Part shown: in pieces, positions 22,288 through 32,225 of the stretch | Layout of the letters: the number at the start of each line of letters is the position of its first letter | Position numbering within the stretch: position 1 is the stretch's first letter | Notes under the pieces: model-generated | The model's database searches: none | What the model saw: the letters and a program-made list of their open reading frames with translations, nothing else | What the model was told of the DNA's origin: nothing | Translations under genes and position numbers: made by a program | DNA from: Nymphaea colorata | Taxonomy: Eukaryota > Streptophyta > Magnoliopsida > Nymphaeales > Nymphaeaceae | Assembly (NCBI RefSeq): GCF_008831285.2 | Contig: NC_045148.1 | Location: forward strand, 21,075,002 to 21,139,001 | Length of the DNA stretch: 64,000 bases | Direction of reading: 5' to 3'

Positions 22288-24160
22288 ATTGACATTTAAA
22301 AAAACGTCAGTTAAAAATGTCTAGACCACCATTAATACTTTTATTGATGGATGTCAGGATCCATGAGTGTAGATTGTGCTACTAAATATTTCAATGACGG
22401 GGTCCACTAGACCGTTAGTAGATGTCGAATTATACTAATGGCTGTTCTGTTGGTGTATTGCATGGGGTAGCGACACTTGCTTACATCAGTCAGTCATTTG
22501 TGCACTTACACTGAAAATCGTGGCCATCTTGTATTGCTGAGGATTTACTGACACACCCGCAGCCGTCACTACAGTATACCAGATATAGTAACGACTGGCT
22601 ACCATCAGTGCACTTTTTACTAACGGAAATACCCACCAGAAAAAATTAATATTTAATATTGACAATTGCTTCCTGTCAGTAATAGCTATTTTATGGATGC
22701 TAGATTGCACTTTTACTGATGTGAGATACCTGTCAGAAAAGTTGTAATATGTTTTATATTATACTATATCATGTACAACCTGAAAAATAGGAATACAAAA
22801 AAACCTTGCACGATATCAATACAGAACAAATGCAATCAATGTATATAGAATATTATTGATTAACAGACAAATGAATGGATATTATCCTTAATAACAAGTA
22901 CATATGTATGAATAAGTCTAACAATTTTGATACATGTAGCCATCTTAGATATTCCAATGGATTGGTAATAATATTCAAAACATGAAACGAAGTCCAATAA
23001 TCTAGACTTCAAATTTCATCTATACTTATCAATGGCGTAAATCAGGCGGCAAAGTGCATAGAACAAGTAAAATATGTTACAACAATGGTATGCATGATTT
23101 TATATAAAATATATTTGAAACTTAACCGAATGATCCCACAAGTGAAGCTATAATTTGATTTACACTATCTACGAGCATATCTACCTTTGTACATTAGTAT
23201 CTACCTTGGGGACCTTAACACAAGTTGTCTCAAGCTCAGACACTTTAATTTAACTTCATCATATCGTGCACATTTTTCATCAAGTACAACTAGTTTTTCT
23301 TGTATAGTATTGACTTGTTTCTTAATGCTGTATTTTGTGCTTCGAGTTGATTCTTGCTTGTGCTTCCAGTAGGAAATTGTGAAGGTTTCACACTTAGTAT
23401 TCAATGGTGGTCAACCGTGGCTGATTAAAGGTAGGTTCAATGGTTGTTAGTGGCAACCAACACAGATATGGGGGAAGCTGTGGATGACAAACAGAGGAAA
23501 ATTGAAAGGGGATTGCAACCAGGGGCGGAACCAAAATTTTTTTCATGAAGGGGGTCGAAGTAAAGTTTCTAAATTTTGACTTTCCAAAATTTTTATATAG
23601 GACAAGTGAAATTTCTAAAATTTACATGTAATTTTTTTTTTTGCTGTGGGCTCTCCCTTGGATTCACCCCTGATTGCAACAGAAAAATAAGGATAAGTGT
23701 TCATTGATGGAAGACAAAAAACCATCAGTCATAAAGGAAGATATATCATGAGAAAGTGTGAGCAAGCTTTAAACATACACTGACAGAAGAAACAACGTCA
23801 CCTAGATAAATACTGATGGCATTGATACGCCGTTCGTAAAAGTTGTATATTTATTGATCTGCTCAAGATAACTCAGTAAACAATGGGTTGTCTACACGTT
23901 TAAGGGAAGACCCACCATTAGTGACAGCGGAATCGAACATTAGTGATTCAATAAGCAATGATGGTTCTCATTGGACGTTAGTGATACTCATTTGAATACT
24001 GATGGTTCCCATAATAGTTGGTAAATATCTAGTCTTTAAAGATGCCTATGGACATGTCATCAATCAACATGATGCTCTTCATTGTCACCGTCGTTAACTC
24101 GTCAACCGAATTTTACTGATGGGTTCCTTCTAGCCGTCCGTATTTTTTTTTTTTTTGGTG
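22288..24160. mobile_element. Second CACTA-like element (contains inverted arm C')
   Basis: 22288-23125 is the inverted counterpart of 18305-19132. From there to 24160 subterminal-type motifs continue ('actgatgg', 'cattagtgac', 'cagtaaacaatgg' at 23770-24130), and the stretch ends 'tagccgtccg' plus a T run and GGTG, a poor version of a CACTA end. The left terminus is in the gap. A minus-strand frame at 23201-23404 has a coiled-coil-like stretch (EKLVVLDEKCARYDEVK) of the kind seen near the C terminus of plant En/Spm-family proteins, but this is only suggestive. Confidence 0.5.
23520..23672. mobile_element. 153-bp hAT-type MITE with clear target-site duplication
   Basis: The element begins CAGGGGCGGAACC and ends GGATTCACCCCTG. 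The 8-bp direct repeat ATTGCAAC flanks it at 23512-23519 and 23673-23680 without mismatch. It is the best-preserved member of the family in this window and is inserted inside the second CACTA-like element, so it is younger than that element. Confidence 0.8.
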
Positions 24161-24370
24161 GGAGTGGATCCCTGATGCATTCCACAAGATTCAAATATCT
24201 GCTCCTTATTTAAATTGGGCACACAGGACCTCTTAATGTACAATAGGTTATCGGTCCAACTTATCTTAATATTTGCTCAATATAAAATGGCATGTGTAAT
24301 GTTCATCAGTAGCCATGTCTCCATTTACATCACACCCTTTCTTTGTCAACAATTCTTTGGATTTAAGCAA
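24161..24370. other. Unassigned sequence
   Basis: This short stretch after the CACTA-like end has no recognisable feature. Confidence 0.3.
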
Positions 24371-24770
24371 GGAGCTTAAAGTATAGTAATAACTCCAAAA
24401 GAGAAAGATTTAAAGAGAGACATTAACAAGAGAGATTAATAAAAGAGAGACGAAAACTAGAAAAAAAAAAGAAGGAAAATGAGAAACTAGTTAAAGAAGA
24501 GGGAGAACAGAAAAAACAAAGAAAGAAGTAAAAAGAGTGGGAGAGGAAGTTCAAAAAAGGAAAAGATAGAGATTGAAAGAAAGAGCAAAATGAAGAGGAA
24601 AGTAAAAATTGGAGAGGTTAAAGAGAGAGCAACCTAAAAGAATAAGTGGGAGAGAGAAAGATATTTAAAAGAGAGTGAATTAAAAAAAGGAGATAATTTC
24701 AAAAAAAAGAGTTGAAAAGACAAATTTTAAGAAAATAGAGAAAGAGAGAATTAAAAGACAAACTTGCATT
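24371..24770 (+). repeat. Purine-rich (GAGA) degenerate tract
   Basis: Strand-biased purine DNA of words such as 'agagagattaataaaagagaga' (shortened here to 'gagattaataaaagagaga'). The same vocabulary occurs at 27920-28430 and, as its complement, at 61090-61830. A similar GAGA-rich zone lies inside the LTRs at 42515-42640 and 48840-48980, so these may be remnants of related LTRs. Confidence 0.55.
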
Positions 24771-25330
24771 GTTCATACTCCCAAAGCTTTAAGAAAAATC
24801 CTTCTCTCCGAATCCATCTCTATGGACTCATTGGCTTGACATGAAATCAAAAGGTAAAAAAAAAATAGAAAAGATCAACATACCTTGATAAAGTCGAAGA
24901 ATAAATCACTTCTTTGCTTCCACTACCAAATAAGGTCATCAAATGAGGACTCCAATGAGTTGAAGAAAGTAGACAAGACCCTTTCATGAGCTCCTCGATT
25001 ATAAAAATTGAAGAAGAAGAAATACTGCAAGATTGAAAATGAAGAAGCACTGAAGAGAGATATTAAAGTGAAAAGAGGATAAGAAGAAAGTTTGGAGTAG
25101 GAGAGGGAAGACTTCAAGGGGTTGTCAGGCATATTAGAAGGTAGAAATGAAAAAGTATTTACAAAGAGAGAGGGCTCCAAGGGGTTGATCCAAGGGGTTG
25201 ATGATGTATTAGAAGGTAGAAACAATGATTATTTATAGATGAAAAAGACCAAATGACATTTTAGTTTTTTTTTTTAAGTATAATTAGTTATTAATTAGTT
25301 ATTATTAGCTTCAAATTACATAATTCCTTA
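24771..25330 (-). repeat. Possible LTR remnant related to the 9-kb family
   Basis: On the minus strand there is a TATA-like 'catctataaataat' (about 25227-25240), followed by pyrimidine-rich DNA and the tract above, which is the order found inside the LTRs at 40956-43868 (minus-strand 'ctataaatag', then leader, then GAGA-rich zone). Direct base similarity is weak and no LTR ends are found. Confidence 0.3.
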
Positions 25331-25369
25331 ATAAGGTTAAAACTGTTCAAAAAATTGAGCGAGAGTTTG

Positions 25370-25800
25370 ACTGTGCTAAGGGCAAGCTATTCCCAATGAC
25401 CCAGCAAGCTAGGCCTAGCTGAGCGGCAGACAACAGACCTAAAAATGTGCTTCAGGCCAGCCACATGGCTTGTTTTGTCTGGCTGTAAGCCTAGCATGGC
25501 CAGCTGCAGGCGTAGCTTGGCTAGCCACAGACAGGCCTAGACTGGCCTGGCCAGAAATAGGCTGGCCACTGGCATATCCTAAGGAGGCAAGACCTGTTGA
25601 GCTGGGCTGGCCGGGGCCATACCTGGTTAAGCCAGGCTTGCGTTGTGGCCGCCGGTACAGCCTGGTGCGACCTAGCCTACCCATACCAAGCGAGGCTTGG
25701 CCAGGTCCTGTGCATAACCTGTCGTTCTATGTATGGCCTGACAGTGTCTGGCTGCACCAAATATGTTTTGCCACGCAGAAGTAGGCCCCACAGACAGGGA
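25370..25800. repeat. GC-rich GGCCTGGC/GGCCAGCC-type repeat
   Basis: The DNA abruptly becomes GC-rich, with many variants of 'ggctggcc' and 'agcctagc'. Composition and words resemble the GC-rich ends of blocks A (4560-5250) and A' (60340-60990). The frames on both strands are products of this composition, without a known domain. Confidence 0.45.
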
Positions 25801-25839
25801 ACAGGGCATTTTGGTTTTTTTTTTCTTTTTTTTTTTTGA

Positions 25840-26720
25840 GAAAATGAGGGTACATTTGGAAAAATGAAGGATATTTAGGGAAAACAATGGCATTTTGGAA
25901 ATTTAAATTTATCTTAAAAAAATGAAGGGTATTGATCATTTTGAAAAAGAGATCAATGACATTTTGGAAAATGGCCGTAATGCTTTGATTCTTGAGTCTA
26001 GAAAGGATTTGGAACTTAAATTTGGATCCAAAACCAGACCCAAATATTTGGGTTTGTCAAATTTAGAATTTTGGAGTTTGAAATGGATACAAATAATAAA
26101 TTTGAAACTCAAATGTGGATCTAGGTTTGGAAATTGACCTACGTTTCAGACTTGGATCTGGATCTAGATCAAAAGCTTAAAATGCATCTAGAGTTATACA
26201 TTTGGATTTGGATATGAAATTCAGATTTAGATATGGACTGAGATGAGAACATGGAATGAGATCTAAATTTCGAATTGGTCCAAGGGTTTGGATTCAGACA
26301 ACTATTTAGGTCAAGATGTTGGATTCTTGGATCTAGACTGGATCTAAATTTGATCCAAAGGCTCAAATTTGGATAAAATGGATACAGAATTTGGATTTGG
26401 ATCAAGATTCAGATATATTGGATCCATGTTTTGATCTGAAAGCCTGTTTTGTGTCTGAAAACTGTGATATGGGTCTAGGGATCTGTTTCAGAAATGTTAC
26501 TGGGATTTAGATATGGATTTGGATGTAGGGATTTGTTTTGGATATGAAGATGAGATTTGGATCTAGCTATCTGTTTTAGCTTTGGAGCTGGGATTTGGAT
26601 CTAAATATAGATTTAGGGATCTGTTTTGGGTCATTGCATGAGTTTTTAGATTGGATCCACACTTGATTTTGGATCTGAAGCATAAAATTAGTCAAAATTT
26701 GGGTTGAACTTCTGAAATTT
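25840..26720. repeat. Degenerate TGGATTTGGATCTA-type repeat
   Basis: Tightly packed imperfect copies of 'ggatctagatttgg', 'ggatatg' and 'gatctgttttgg' run through the segment with no fixed period. It contains no gene. Confidence 0.5.
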
Positions 26721-26899
26721 AGTTCCAAATGAGCCACAAAAATAATTGACCATCAAATCGAAGGAGAAATTACCCAAATTAGGGGAAATTGAAGTGTTTG
26801 AGACTAAAACTCATTGAAATTTGTTGTAAATTTGTCAAAATATGCTGCTTTGCAAAAATTTGGAGGTGAGAACACACACATCCATTTTTTGCAATTTAA

Positions 26900-27390
26900 A
26901 GAAATAACAGCCATGAGAATTGAACTAACATTCATACTTTCACTGGCCGGTCAGTCTAACCAACTATGGTATAGTATTGCTCAGGCTTCCCCCCTAGGAG
27001 ATGGTAGAGTAAATTGCCATGGTCATGAATTTTATAGAATTATCACAGGCGGACATGAAATGCCATTTAGTTTCTCTACTTTGCGAAATTAAATTGAAAT
27101 TTGACTAATCAGATTCTGTTGAAAGGAGAAGAATAAGAAGAAAGCAAGAAATATTCTACCTAGCAATAAGGACAGTCAACAATCTGATTTGCGTTCTCAC
27201 ATTATTCTCAGCACTGCCGTAATTTCTTCTACAACTCTGACAAGTTTTTCAAGTTATTAGTATTTGTTTTTTTAATATTTTAAAGCAAAAATAATAATTA
27301 CTGCAAACACTATGAAAACAAATAATTTCTATTTTAAAAAGTGAATCAAAAAAGACTATCAATATGTTCTTGATTACTGGATTGGGATCT
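26900..27390 (+). repeat. Repeat E, copy 1 (upstream of CNL relic 1)
   Basis: A direct repeat of 51800-52350 and, in part, 57420-57640. Shared landmarks are 'gaactaacattcatactttcactggccggtcag' (here shortened to 'ttcactggccggtcag'), 'actaatcagattctgttgaa', 'atattttaaagc', 'aaacaaataatttct' and 'attgggat'. In copy 2 the repeat precedes a CNL relic in the same orientation, so E is probably ancestral flanking sequence of the CNL unit. Confidence 0.55.
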
Positions 27391-27439
27391 AAACGACTGA
27401 ATGGTATTAAGTGATCACGTGCGACTGCGGGCAACATGG

Positions 27440-27790
27440 TTCCGGGTCGGGCCTCAGATCCAAAATCTGAAAAATCTAATGCGAGACCCTCCCGGCCGAA
27501 GTCTCCCAGACCCACACCCATCCGACTTGAGGAACAACTACAATAACAAAGTTAATATATTTTAAAGTTTCTGTTTCAAAACTTTTGATACAGGACTAAA
27601 CTTTTGAAGTTTCTGTCCCTGTTTCAAAACTTTTTAGTCTTGTATCAAAAGTTTAAGTTTGAAACATAAACTTCAAAATATATTAACTTTGTCATTGTAG
27701 TTGCTCCACAAGTGGGAGTTTGGGAGACCTCGGCGGTGGAGGGTCTCGTTAGATTTTTTGGATTTTGGATCTGAAATTCGACCCGAAACC
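27440..27790. repeat. Foldback: near-continuous inverted repeat with ~170-bp arms
   Basis: Left arm 27440-27610 and right arm 27620-27790 are mirror images around about 27615. Matching words include 'ccgggtcgggcctcagatcc' against 'ggatctgaaattcgacccg', 'aacaactacaataacaaag' against 'ctttgtcattgtagttg', and 'cttttgatacaggactaaa' against 'ttttagtcttgtatcaaaag'. The loop is about 10 bases. It would form a long stem-loop RNA if transcribed. Its class (foldback element, MITE or local palindrome) is open. Confidence 0.8.
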
Positions 27791-27799
27791 AGTTTACAA

Positions 27800-27915
27800 C
27801 TTGGATCACCCGACCCAGAACTTAATCGAGTCGAGTTCGAGCCTTCTGTAAGAAGCTGGACTCGATTCGAGCTCGAGTAGTTTTAGTCGAGTTCGAGCCG
27901 AGCTTGACAGCCCTA
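27800..27915. repeat. hAT-like MITE remnant (…AGCTTGACAGCCCTA end)
   Basis: The stretch has the 'gagtcgagttcgagcc' words of the 21407-21622 family and ends GACAGCCCTA, matching that family's terminus. It joins directly to the foldback, whose outer part shares the family's GACCCGA composition, so foldback and MITE may be one rearranged element. Confidence 0.45.
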
Positions 27916-27919
27916 TTTA

Positions 27920-28430
27920 TGTATAGAGAGAGAGAGAGCCAGCAAAGATCAACCTTATTCATAATAAAAGTTATATAGTAGATCAACCTTATTTATGGGA
28001 GAAATCAAATAGAGAGATTAATAAAAGTAAGAGAAAATGATGTTTTAAGAGAGAAATTGCCGAGAGTGAGATCGAAGAGATAGAAAAAGAGATTGTAAAA
28101 AAGAAATGAAAGGGAGGCAGAGAAAGAAAGGGAGACAATAATGGGGGAGAGAGAGAGAGAGAGAAAGAGAGAGATTGACAGAGAGAATGAGAGATTTTAA
28201 GAGACAAACATAAGAGAGAGAGGGATAGATTAACGAAAGAAAGATAAAGAGATTTTAAGAGAGAAAATTGAAGAGAGACAGCGAGAGAGAGAGTGACGAG
28301 AAAGTGATTTTTAGGCAAAAGAGAAAGAAATTTAAAGGTGAGAGATAAAACCTAAGAGAAATAAAAAGAGAGATTTTAGGACAGAAATTGAAAGATGTGA
28401 GAGAAACAGGGAGATTCATAAAAGAGAGAA
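27920..28430 (+). repeat. Purine-rich (GAGA) degenerate tract, copy 2
   Basis: Long purine-biased DNA with 'gagagattttaagagaga' words, the same vocabulary as 24371-24770. The minus-strand frame through it (27989-28318) is Ser/Leu low-complexity and not a gene. Confidence 0.6.
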
Positions 28431-29280
28431 AAAATAAGTTTGTGTATATTGCTTATGTAGGCAGATTCTCATTCCCCACTTTAGATAGATTGAAGTGCAG
28501 TGGTTCTTCACGTATAAATGACAAGAGGAAGATGCAGAACACTTTTTTCGGTTTCTTGCTCTCTAGCAGTAATGATGTTGACAATGGTAGCTAAGAACAA
28601 CAGTGTTAAGCGATGCTGGTAATAAGTGTTGGAAAGTTACTTTCCACACTGTCATTTGGTGCCTATGGACTTTCAAGAAATATGTTCATGCTGAAGCTGA
28701 GATGATTGGGAAGTGATTGCTGAGGAATAAAGAAACATTTCTTTATTTGGGTAAGATGTGGTTGAAACTGGGTGTTTTTGTAGGTGACCGCAGAAGATAG
28801 GGATTGGGCCATATACCTTGCCAGCTTGTAGAGCACATGGGCTCACCATAGTCCAAATTAAGCAATGGGCACGTTGTACTTCTGATGCCAACCGACGGGT
28901 TTATTCTTTCTTATAAATTCAGCAACTAGAAATTAAACAAGGGGGCAGACCATTAAATTGTACTAACAACCATAATATACTGTTCTTACATAAACAGTGT
29001 GGTCATGAAATTGCAATGGTAGAACAACTTGATGGAGTACCAAATCCATGGAGCACTCTACTATTTATGGCTGTTCGCCACTGCCACTGTGGTAACCCAG
29101 ATTCCAGTCAGATTTTTGAAATTTTTCCTTCACATTTGAACTCCAAAGGTACAAAATTTATAGGTTTGGAAAAAAAAAATAGAGAGAAACTGGATACACG
29201 AAAATTTAAAAGTAGCAGTTTTAATTGTTCTAAGTTTACCAAAAAATGTGGGTCATGAAATTCAATCCATGTCCAATAAT
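28431..29280. other. Intergenic sequence upstream of CNL relic 1
   Basis: Most is unassigned. At about 28812-28870 the words 'accttgccagcttgtagagcac' (in part: 'ttgccagcttgtagagcac') and 'caaattaagcaatggg' match 52672-52745, which lies just before CNL relic 2. This supports a shared 5' flank for the two relics. Confidence 0.4.
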
Positions 29281-29284
29281 TGTC

Positions 29285-29287
<3 letters not shown>

Positions 29288-29352
<65 letters not shown>

Positions 29353-29366
29353 TATATTGTATATAC

Positions 29367-29399
<33 letters not shown>

Positions 29400-29400
29400 A
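29288..29400. repeat. (TA)n microsatellite with CA interruption
   Basis: About 27 TA units, a short CACACACA step, and a further TA run. The overlapping frames on both strands are poly-(Ile-Tyr) artefacts. Confidence 0.95.
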
Positions 29401-29616
29401 CTCAAGGAAAATCTTAATCACATTAGGCATGGAGCAAATGGTTTCAGACTTATTTTGATCTCAATTATTAGCTTGGTTCACCTACCAAATTATTTTTAAG
29501 ATAATATGTGAACGGTTAATTTAAAAAAAACTGGTTTGAACGTTGGATTCAGACACAAGTAACTGTTGCTTTGGTTCTACCATCGTTAGCCAAATGCTTT
29601 TGCTAATATTATGCTC

Positions 29617-29617
29617 A

Positions 29618-29703
<86 letters not shown>

Positions 29704-29715
29704 CACACACACACT
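29617..29715. repeat. (CT)n(TA)n(CA)n compound microsatellite
   Basis: A CT run (29617-29638) passes into about 29 TA units and a CACA tail. It is not coding. Confidence 0.95.
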
Positions 29716-30264
29716 CTCATGTGACTTTATGCCAATCTTAACATTATGACAAAGTTTGGATCTGGTTTAATGGATTCAATATTTACTTTTGTGACCGAGC
29801 CCAAATTTGACACTAAAGTCCAGCAAATTGTTTGCAGCAGCATTTGGTCACATTCAATATCAAAATAAATGTGAGTTGAAGATTGAATATGCAAAATTTA
29901 CAAAATCAGATAAACAGGAGCATTAACACAAAATCTGACAAACCTGAAAAGAGGAACTCTAAGAGATGTAGAAGGCTTCGGTTGGGGATTCTTTCCATCA
30001 GATTTATTTAACTGCTAGTAGCTTAAATAATTTAACTTCTTCTTTAGCATAACTTAGTAAAAAATGTGTGATTGAGTATTTTTCTATGTGCCATATTATT
30101 ATAAACATATTTCACCAGATTGAAGAGGGAAACGGGTCACACCACTACTGAAGAGAAAATTCATTTGAATGGCAGGCACAGACAGGACAAAATAAGCAGC
30201 AATTTGATTGAAGCCAAGGGCTGGATGACTTTTTATATTAAAGCCACTTGATGAAATGTCAGAT
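29716..30264. other. Unassigned sequence before CNL relic 1
   Basis: No CC or NB-ARC motif of the kind present in relic 2 can be read here in any frame, so relic 1 is missing its whole N-terminal half. Nothing else is recognised. Confidence 0.35.
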
Positions 30265-32045
30265 ACATGAGCTACCAAACTCCCATTCAAAACCTTTCAC
30301 TTCTAAAATATCTTGAACTTAGCTTTTTTGATGTGAGACAGTTGCCCAATTCAATCGGTAGACTCTAGAACCTGCAAACATTGAATTTAAACCATAGTGA
30401 AATTGAAGAGCTGCCCAACGAAATGGGAGAACTCTGCAACTAGAGGTATCTTGAGCTTGAACATGCAACGCGTTTGAATTTTATAGCCGAAGGTTTGGGA
30501 ATCTTTTTATAGCCGAAGGCTTGGGGAAGTTTACCAATTAAAAAGGTTTCCTGTATGTGATGGCAAAGGGGACATAAGCGGATGCAATATTAGGTTACTG
30601 AAAGACTTGAACAAACTAAAGGGGTACTTGTCAGTAGAACGTTTGGAAGGGGGAAGGGTGAAAGTAATTGATGCAAAAGACGCACATCTTAAGGAGAAGC
30701 ACGAGCTAATTGGTGTGGAATTAGACTTCAAGGTGGGAAAAAATGACATAGTGGGCAGTGCTTTGGAACAGAAGGGTTTGCTGGAGGCTTTGGAACCTCC
30801 ACATGGCATAGAGAGCTTGGCAATTTGTGATTATAAAGGTGAAAGGCCTGTGTGGTATTTGGACACCAACTATGTGGACTTGCAGACATTACGGCTGCAA
30901 TGTTTCTCATTGTGGGCAACAGTGATAGGAATTAAATCATTGGAGAAGCTAGAGGTCAACACCTGCCCTACACTGTGCGAATTGCCGAGCATGCCTATGC
31001 TAAAGTCCTTGAAAATTCGGAGCTATGATGGACTCAACACGATTGGTGACTTGCCCAACTTGGACTGGTTGCAGGTGGAAGGATGTGGCAGCCTAGAAAA
31101 ATTTTCTCATGGCATGCCTGCTCTCAAGTGGTTGGATGTGTATGGATGTTATAAGTTAAAGACTCTCGCTAACATGCCTGTCTTGAAGTGGTTGGAGGTG
31201 AGATATTGTGAGAGGTTAGAGCAAGTAGCTGATGTTCACATGCCAGATTTAAAGAGGCTGTGGTTGTCTAATCTGAACACTCTGAAGCAGCTCCCTGCTC
31301 ACCTTCCTTCACTTGAGGATCTGAGAGCATGGAATTTGCCCAACTGGGAAGGATGGCCAGCAGCTGGATCAAGGGAATTAGCAACAGAAACTTTTATGCA
31401 TGCTTAAGAGAGGTGGAATTTCAGAACCGTCCAAAGATGCAGACACAAGGCTTGATTTATGCTCTATCCGAGCTGCCGGGGCATGACGGTCAAGCGACTC
31501 GGCTCCGTGCCCTGACAGTGTTGAATTGCCCAAATGCAAGATTGGAGTAGAAATTGCTTCAGCACCTGCCCAACCTCAATCTGATGCTCTTGGATGGGGC
31601 AGCTGTGGAATCAACGCTGTCATTGCCATCAGATCAGCTATCAACATTTCTACCCTCCCTCAAGGATCTGACTTTGATAGACTCGAGGGTTGAAGAGCTC
31701 AAATGGGGAAGGGTGCCTAAATGGGTGTGGGCTCTCTCCCAACTGGAGGAATTGCACCTACAAGGTTTTACTGAGGACATCAGTTTGGGAGGCCACTGGC
31801 AATGCCTCTGGAAACTGAGACGGTTATCTCTTAAAGACTTCCCAAATCTCAAGTCTCTAATGGACGTCAATGATGTTACTTCCCAACAAAATGATGCAGC
31901 AGGAACATGTCCTGCCGATGCAAAGCAACAGATTGCCTGCCTCCCGAAGCTTGAGGATTTGACAATTTATAGATCATGTCCTGCACTCCATCTGCCACAG
32001 CATTTAAAGGACTGTCTTACGGAAAGGTTAGACGATAGGAGATGA
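30265..32045 (+). pseudogene. CNL relic 1: LRR region only, 5'-truncated
   Basis: The first readable part aligns with relic 2 from its LRRs on: LKYLELS, RQLPNSIGRL, NLQTLNLNHS. It has stops at about 30365 and 30441 and a 25-bp tandem duplication ('ttttatagccgaaggtttgg') at 30480-30530. A 266-codon frame (30607-31407) follows, covering GGRVKVIDAKDAHLKEKHEL and repeated LRRs (KSLEKLEVNTCPTLCELPSM, LKWLEVRYCERLEQVAD). Near 31390 a frameshift moves the reading to the frame at 31330-32045, which has one stop at 31548 where relic 2 has Trp. The end (CLPKLEDLTIYRSCPALHLP) matches the C-terminal end of relic 2. In CNL proteins the LRR domain is intracellular and helps sense effectors; without NB-ARC this copy cannot be a complete receptor. 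The similarity continues past the stop to about 32225. Confidence 0.85.
30607..31407 (+). CDS. Open LRR frame of CNL relic 1 (fragment)
   Basis: This is the longest protein-like open frame in the first half of the window, with 266 codons. It starts at an internal Met (MNKLKGYLSVERLEGG) that corresponds to DLNKLNGEMSIEGLGG within relic 2, so the start is not a genuine initiation site inherited from the parent gene. It holds several degenerate plant LRRs with the spacing L-x2-L-x-L-x2-C. The last ~20 residues are out of register because of the frameshift. Whether any transcript crosses it is unknown. Confidence 0.5.
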   Translation: MNKLKGYLSVERLEGGRVKVIDAKDAHLKEKHELIGVELDFKVGKNDIVGSALEQKGLLEALEPPHGIESLAICDYKGERPVWYLDTNYVDLQTLRLQCFSLWATVIGIKSLEKLEVNTCPTLCELPSMPMLKSLKIRSYDGLNTIGDLPNLDWLQVEGCGSLEKFSHGMPALKWLDVYGCYKLKTLANMPVLKWLEVRYCERLEQVADVHMPDLKRLWLSNLNTLKQLPAHLPSLEDLRAWNLPNWEGWPAAGSRELATETFMHA

Positions 32046-32225
32046 TCTATAGTGTTGCTACATCATGCTGCTGAACTTTTTTTATTCATTTTAAATTGAT
32101 TGAAATGCATGTAGCTTTTAAAATCGGTGACAGATTGTAACTAATCTATTCTTTAAATATGCAAATTTGCATTTCATCGGCTCCTTTCTCTCTCTCTCTC
32201 TCCCCCTTGTTTGATTTGGTTCTTG
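32046..32225 (+). repeat. 3' flank shared by CNL relics 1 and 2
   Basis: The words 'gtgacagattgtaactaat', 'atttcatcggctcctttctctctc' (in part 'tttctctctctc') and 'cttgtttgatttggttct' recur at 56270-56370 behind relic 2. The duplication unit therefore included at least 180 bp beyond the stop codon. Confidence 0.6.

Noticed and set aside
22092-22295. Frame running through the N gap
   Set aside because: It consists mostly of undetermined bases, so it has no meaning.
29108-29749. Several overlapping frames at 29.1-29.75 kb
   Set aside because: They are translations of (TA)n and (CT)n runs on both strands.
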